The position numbers were made by a program, and so were the translations under genes. A stretch of DNA of 64,000 bases from Callorhinus ursinus (Eukaryota > Chordata > Mammalia > Carnivora > Otariidae). Under the pieces are notes generated by a model. That model ran no database searches. It had not been told where the DNA came from and worked only from the letters and a program-made list of their open reading frames with translations. This document shows, in pieces, positions 59,180-64,000 of the stretch; position 1 is the first letter of the stretch; the number at the start of each line of letters is the position of its first letter. The stretch lies in contig NW_020313005.1 in the NCBI RefSeq assembly GCF_003265705.1, positions 13,540,782-13,604,781 of the forward strand. Reading direction: 5' to 3'.

Positions 59180-59790
59180 ACAAGTTTTCTATTGCTTATA
59201 AATAAATCACCACAAACTTAGTGTCTTAAACAGCATCCAGTTATTATCTCAGTCTCCATGGGTCAGGAGAATGGGCATGACTTGATCTAGCCATAGTACT
59301 GAAAGTCCTAGCCCTAGCCCTACTGCTAGGGCTCTTATGGCTACAATGTATGGATCAGGCAGGACTGCATTCCCATCTGAGGCTCAGGGTGTTCTTTCAG
59401 GCTCATGAAGTTTGGTGGCAGAATTCCGTTCCTTGAAATTTTTGAACTCATGGCAATTTTCATCTTTGAGGTCAGCAGGAGAAATTTACTCATGCTAAAA
59501 TTTTTAAGGCCTTCTGCCCACTTAAGTCAATCCACCCAGATAATACTCATTTTGATTAATTCAAAATAATCTGATTTAGGATCTTAATTACATCTGCAAA
59601 TTTCCTTTTACCATAAATGTAACTAATCATGGGAGTAAAATCCATCACTATCATTTTGACAATTGTATCCACATTCAAGGAGAGGGAATTATACAAATCA
59701 TGTACACTATGGGGAAGGAATTTTGAAGACCATCTTATAATTATGCCTAATTTTTGTTTTATTTTGTACATTTCTAGTGTTTATAAATAC
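59180..59790. mobile_element. Ancient interspersed repeat, family not assigned
   Basis: Ordered phrases of a widespread mammalian repeat: 'ttttctattgcttataaataaatcaccacaaacttagtgtctt', 'ctcagtctccatgggtcaggag', 'actgcattcccatctgaggctc', 'ttgatt…aggatcttaattacatctgcaaa', 'aaggagagggaattatacaaatcatg', 'gaagaccatcttataattatgcct'. A 27-bp foreign piece sits at 59292-59318 (see findings). Confidence 0.6.
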
Positions 59791-59809
59791 AATTGACTTT
59801 TTTAATTGG

Positions 59810-60931
59810 AATGATAGGAGTGGGGGTCCTTGGTGGTTTCCTGATTTTAGGAGGGAAAACATTCAGTCTTTTATCATTAAGTATGATGTTAGCTGCAATA
59901 GATTCTCCTTATCAGATTGAGGAGGTACCCTTCTATTCCTAGTTTGCTGAGAGGTTTATTAGGAGTAGATGTGACCTTTTGTCAAATAATCTTTCTGCAC
60001 CTTTTGAAATTATCATATCGTTTTTCTTTTTTAGTTTGTTAACATAGTGAATTATATTAATTGAGTGTTTAATATTAAACCAACCTTGTATTCCTGGGAT
60101 AAACCTACTTAGTCATGATGTAACTTTTTTTCTCCAAGATATTTTGTTTAAATTCCAGTTAGTTAACATATACTGTAGTATTGGTTTCTGGAATAGAATT
60201 TAGTGATTCATCACTCACATATAAAACCCAGCGCTCATCCCAAGTGCTCTTTTTAATGTCCATCACTCATTTAACACATTCCCCCACCTACCTCTCCTCC
60301 AGCAATCCTCAGTTTGTTCTCTATATGGTTTGCCTCCCTCTCTGTTTTTATCTTATTTTTCCTTCTCTTCCTTTTGTTCATCTGTTTTGTTTCTTAAATT
60401 CCATGTATGAGTGAACTCATATGGCATTTGTCTTTCTCTGACTGACTTATTTTGCTTAGCATAACACCCTCTAGTTCCATCCATGTCATTGTAAATGGCA
60501 AGATTCCACTCTGTTTGATGGCTGAGTAATATTCCATTGTATGCATATGTGTGTGTGTATATATATAGATATACACACATATACATATATGCATATGTGT
60601 ATGTACATGTATGCATATATGTATATATATATCACATCTTCTTTATCCATTCATCAATTGATAGATATTTGGGCTCTTTCCATATTTTGACTATTGTTGA
60701 TATTGCTGATAAACACTAATATTATTGATAAACATTGGGGTGCATGTGACCCTTGGAATCAGTATTTTTGTATCCTTGGATAAATACCTAATAGTGCAAT
60801 AGTGGGTTGTAGGGTAGTTTTATTTTTAACTTTCTGAGGAACCTGATGTAACTCTTTATATATTACATTTGTTTGTTAAGTACTTGTTCAGAATTTTTAA
60901 ATCTCCATTCATGAGGAATATTGGTCTGTTC
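59810..60931 (-). mobile_element. Ancient L1 RT-region fragment, split by a younger L1
   Basis: 'ttagtttgttaacatagtgaattatattaattgagtg', 'aaaccaaccttgtattcctgggataaacc' left of 60117, and 'cattcatgaggaatattggtctgt' right of 60853, are complement of old L1 RT sequence. Confidence 0.78.
60127..60843 (-). mobile_element. L1 LINE 3' end with target-site duplication
   Basis: Antisense 3' UTR and ORF2 C-terminal end. The duplicated target is tgatgtaact (60117-60126 and 60844-60853), which is host L1 sequence. It includes an expanded TG/TA/CATA tract at 60540-60632 at the same ORF2 position as in two other copies. Confidence 0.92.
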
Positions 60932-62148
60932 TCAACAAAGTAGGATAGAGGAAACAAACCTCCATATAAAGGCCATATATGAAAAACCCATAGCTAATAT
61001 CATCCTCAGTGGGCAAAAACTAAGAGATTTTCCTCTATGGTTCTGAATGAAACAGGGAAGTCCACTCTCATCACTGTTATTTAACATAGTACTGAAAGTC
61101 CTAGCCCTAGCAGAAAAAACAAAGAAATAAAGGGCATCCAAATCAGCAAAGAAGAAGTCAAGCTTTCACTATTGCAGATGACATGATACTCTATATAGAA
61201 AAGCCAAAAGACTCCACCAAAAAATTGCTAGAACTGATAAACAAATTCAGTAAAGTTGCAAGACATAAAATCAACACACAGAAACCAGTTGCATTTTTAT
61301 ACCAACAATGAAGCAGCAGAAAGAGAAATCAAGTAATCAATCCCTTTTACAATTGCACCCAAACCCATAAGATACCAAGGAATAAGCCTAACCAAGGAGG
61401 TAAAGATCTGTACTCTGAAAACTATAGAACACTTATGAAAGAAATAGAGGAAGACACAAAGAAATGGGAAAACATTCCTGCTCATGGATTGGAAGAACAA
61501 ATATTTTTAAAATGTCTGTGCTACCCAAAGCAATCTATACATTCAATGCAATCCTTATCAAAATACCATTAGCATTTTTCATAGAGCTGTAACAAACAAT
61601 CCTAAAATTTATATGGAACCACAGAAGACCCTAAATAGCCAAAAAAATGTTGAAAAAGAAAACCAAAGCTGGAAGCATCACGATTCTGGACTTCAAGCTG
61701 TATTACGAAGCTGTAGTTTTCAAGACAGTATGGTACTGGCACAAAAACAGACATATAGACCAACAGAACAGAATAGAAAACTCCAAAATGGACCCACAAC
61801 TATATAGTCAATTAATCTTCAACAAACAAGGAAAGAATATCCAATGGAGTGGCAGTCTTTTCAATAAATGGTGTTGGGAAAACTGGACAGCCACATGCAA
61901 AAGAATGAAACTGGGCCACTTTCTTATACTGCACACAAAAAATAAATTCAAAATGGATGAAAGACCTATATGTGAGACAGGAAACCATCCAAATCCTAGG
62001 GAGAACAGACAGCAACCTCTTTGACATTGGCTGCAGCAACTTCTTGCTATACACATCTCCAAAGGCAAGGGAAACAAAAGCAAAAAGCAAGATAACAAGC
62101 TTTTGCACAGCAAAGGAAATAGCCAACAAAACTAAAAGGCAACTCTAG
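60932..62148 (+). mobile_element. L1 LINE internal ORF2 fragment
   Basis: Runs from the RT ('ggccatatatgaaaaacccatagctaatatc') across the active-site region (about 61171-61195, 'ttgcagatgacatgatactc') to the middle of the C-terminal region. It ends abruptly in '…actaaaaggcaactc' near 62146 without a 3' UTR or A-tail. Remnant frames are at 61647-62024 and 61957-62148. Confidence 0.9.
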
Positions 62149-62870
62149 CCCAAAGTTTGCACCCCCAGCTCTTCAGGGAGCCCTCACAGAACAGTAGTCA
62201 ATTTCTTTTGTCTCCCTGGTTTCCCCCAAAACTCTATTCATAAAGACTGTGACTGAGTGTTTTTATCTCAGGCATGTGACTGAGTTTCAATTCTCGAAAT
62301 TTTATGGACTCCTGCAGCATGGACCTGCGGTATTCCTCCTGGGGGTGGGAGGCAGGTTTCACCACACTTCTGTCTCTTGCTGGGCCTCTGCCAGGAGAGC
62401 GGGTGCAGGACCATGTAGTGGCTTACAGTTTATGGCAACATCAAGCAGGAAGCTGGTGCCTAGACTCACTGTTTTCAACCTAATCTGATGCCTGGGAACT
62501 CTGCCACACTCAGGCACCACACCATCCCACCTGGGATTCCACTCCACTTCACCACCTGAGCACTTTTAAGCCAGGGATGTCCCCCACTATAGCAGATTTC
62601 TAAAAGTTCTGATTTTGTGCTCTGCTGCTTATAATACTTCGCGGTAGCGTCCTTAAGCCATATTCTCTGCTATATCATCCCAGATTTAAGTCTCTGCACC
62701 TCCTACCTTCCGAAAAGTGGTTGGTTTTCTATTTATAGAATTGCAACATTTCTTTTCTCAGATCTCTGATTTATTCTGCAGGTGTTCAGAATGATTTGAT
62801 AACTAGCTGACTTCCAGGAACCAGATGAACTTACAGTCCCCTACTCCTCCACCATCTTAACTCCTCAGCC
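62149..62870 (-). mobile_element. L1 LINE 5' UTR, antisense
   Basis: On the minus strand from 62870: 'aagatggtggaggagtagggg', 'ctggttcctggaagtcagct', 'tcattctgaacacctgcagaa', as in the 5' UTR of the 23.8-27.8 kb copy, then GC-richer 5' UTR sequence down to 62150. It abuts the plus-strand ORF2 piece directly. Confidence 0.82.
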
Positions 62871-63222
62871 ATATACTGCTTTTTATAGCCATGTCAGGTA
62901 AAATATATTTTTATTCCATTTAACAGGGTCCAGAAAACAGGGTCACTCAGCAATAGTGACTTATATGACAGATACTATCTTACATGACAAAAGTCTAGAG
63001 GAAAGTAGTTCTACGGTTGGTTAATCAGTGGCTCAATATCTTTAAGGTCCTAAACTCTCCATCTTTCTAGTTATCTAGCATCAGAGGCTTAGGTTTTGTC
63101 TTCTTTCTTGTCCCCCAGTGTCCAAAGATAGCTACTGAAGCTGCAGACATCAGAGTCTCACATAACTGCATCCAAAATTAAGAATAAGGGAATTTTCTGC
63201 TGGTATGGTTTTCCTTTTCTTG
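62871..63222. other. Upstream flank, no feature seen
   Basis: No gene or repeat recognised between the L1 5' UTR and the CTTT tract. Confidence 0.4.
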
Positions 63223-63224
63223 TT

Positions 63225-63273
<49 letters not shown>

Positions 63274-63460
63274 TTTCTTTCTTTCTTTCTTTCTCTCTTT
63301 CTCTCTTTCTTTCTTTCTTTCTTTTCTCTTTCTCTCTTTCTTTCTTTCTTTCTTTTTCTTTCTTTCTTTCTTTTATCTTCTTTCTCTCTTTCTTTCTTTC
63401 TTTCTTTTTCTTTCTTTCTTTCTTTTATCTTCTTTCTCTTTCTTTCTTTCTTTCTTTCTT
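63223..63460. repeat. (CTTT)n microsatellite
   Basis: About 238 bp of pure pyrimidine on this strand, mostly CTTT with CTCT and TTATC interruptions. It runs directly into the T-rich tail of an antisense L1, so it probably grew from that tail (GAAA on the L1 strand). Confidence 0.97.
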
Positions 63461-64000
63461 TTTTTAAATTTTTATTGTTATGTTAATCACCATTCATTAC
63501 ATCATTAGTTTTTGATGTAGTGTTCCATGATTCATTGTTTGTGCATAACACCCAGTGCTCCAAACAGAATGTGCCCTCTTTAATACCCATCACCAGGCTA
63601 ACCCATCACACCACCCTCCTCCCCTCTAGAACTCTCAGTTTGTTTTTCAGAGTCCATCCTCTCTCACAGTTCATCTCCCCCTCTGACTTACTCCCCTTCA
63701 TTCTTACCCTCCTGCTATCTTCTTTTTTCTTTTTCTTTTCAACATATGTTGCATTATTTGTTTCAGAAGTACAGATCTGTGATTCAACAGTCTTGCACAA
63801 TTCACAGCACTCACCATAGCACATAACCTACCCAATGTCTATCACCCAGCCACCCCATCCCTCCCACCCCCAACCACTCCAGCAACACTCAGTTTGTTTC
63901 CTGAGATTAAGAATTCCTCATATCAGTAAGGTCATATGATACATGTCTTTCTCTGATTGACTTATTTCACTCAGCATAACACCCTCCAACTCCATCCATG
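63461..64000 (-). mobile_element. L1 LINE 3' end, continuing past the window edge
   Basis: T-rich tail, then the complement of the young L1 3' UTR ('gatgtagtgttccatgattcattgtttgtgc', 'ccaatgtctatcacccagccacccc') and the last codons of ORF2 (about 63915 onward). The 5' part is outside the window. Confidence 0.93.

Noticed and set aside
63205..63486. 93-codon Phe/Leu/Ser-rich frame that looks like a membrane protein
   Set aside because: Translation of the CTTT microsatellite.
1..64000. CRISPR array, prokaryotic operon, or phage-like system
   Set aside because: Regular direct repeats are only microsatellites; all coding signal is from a spliced vertebrate gene or retrotransposons.

Overview
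This window is mammalian nuclear DNA from a carnivore. It carries many copies of the tRNA-derived CAN-SINE (head GGGTGCCTGGGTGGCTCAG, then a CT-rich stretch and an AATAAA-type tail) and of the matching carnivore L1. The SINE tails with a CCTCCCCCCTCTCATG block suggest an arctoid caniform (bear, seal or mustelid group) rather than a cat. That is inference and cannot be settled here.

The only gene I can support is the progesterone receptor, PGR, on the minus strand. Three coding exons are present with canonical splice sites: exon 1 (coding part 50709-52336), exon 2 (49320-49471) and exon 3 (13343-13459). Exon 1 encodes the whole N-terminal region, with the PR-B start at 52336 and the PR-A start at 51850. 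Exons 2 and 3 encode the two zinc fingers of the DNA-binding domain. The ligand-binding exons lie beyond the left edge. Intron 1 is 1,237 bp and intron 2 is 35,860 bp. Exon 1 sits in a CpG island, with a long leader containing several short upstream ORFs. A half-ERE/Sp1 composite and a GC-box promoter lie near 53.05-53.2 kb.

Layout: 1-13342 is part of intron 3; 13460-49319 is intron 2; 49472-50708 is intron 1; 50709-53052 is exon 1 including the leader; 53053-64000 is upstream flank. Introns and flank are mostly interspersed repeats: carnivore L1 copies on both strands (many with target-site duplications), about fifteen CAN-SINEs, old L1, L2, MIR and MER5A remnants, and microsatellites. There is no sign of a second protein-coding gene, an RNA gene, a CRISPR array or a prokaryotic-type system.

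The most unusual items are structural. They are a perfect 85-bp inverted duplication about 1.2 kb apart in intron 2, a tail-less SINE head flanked by a perfect 17-bp direct repeat, an L1 that kept both ends but lost its middle, and repeated microsatellite growth at one site of L1 ORF2. In PGR itself I note a changed SH3-binding proline motif, a 7-codon leader ORF whose stop codon overlaps the half-ERE, and intact AF3 LXXLL motifs.
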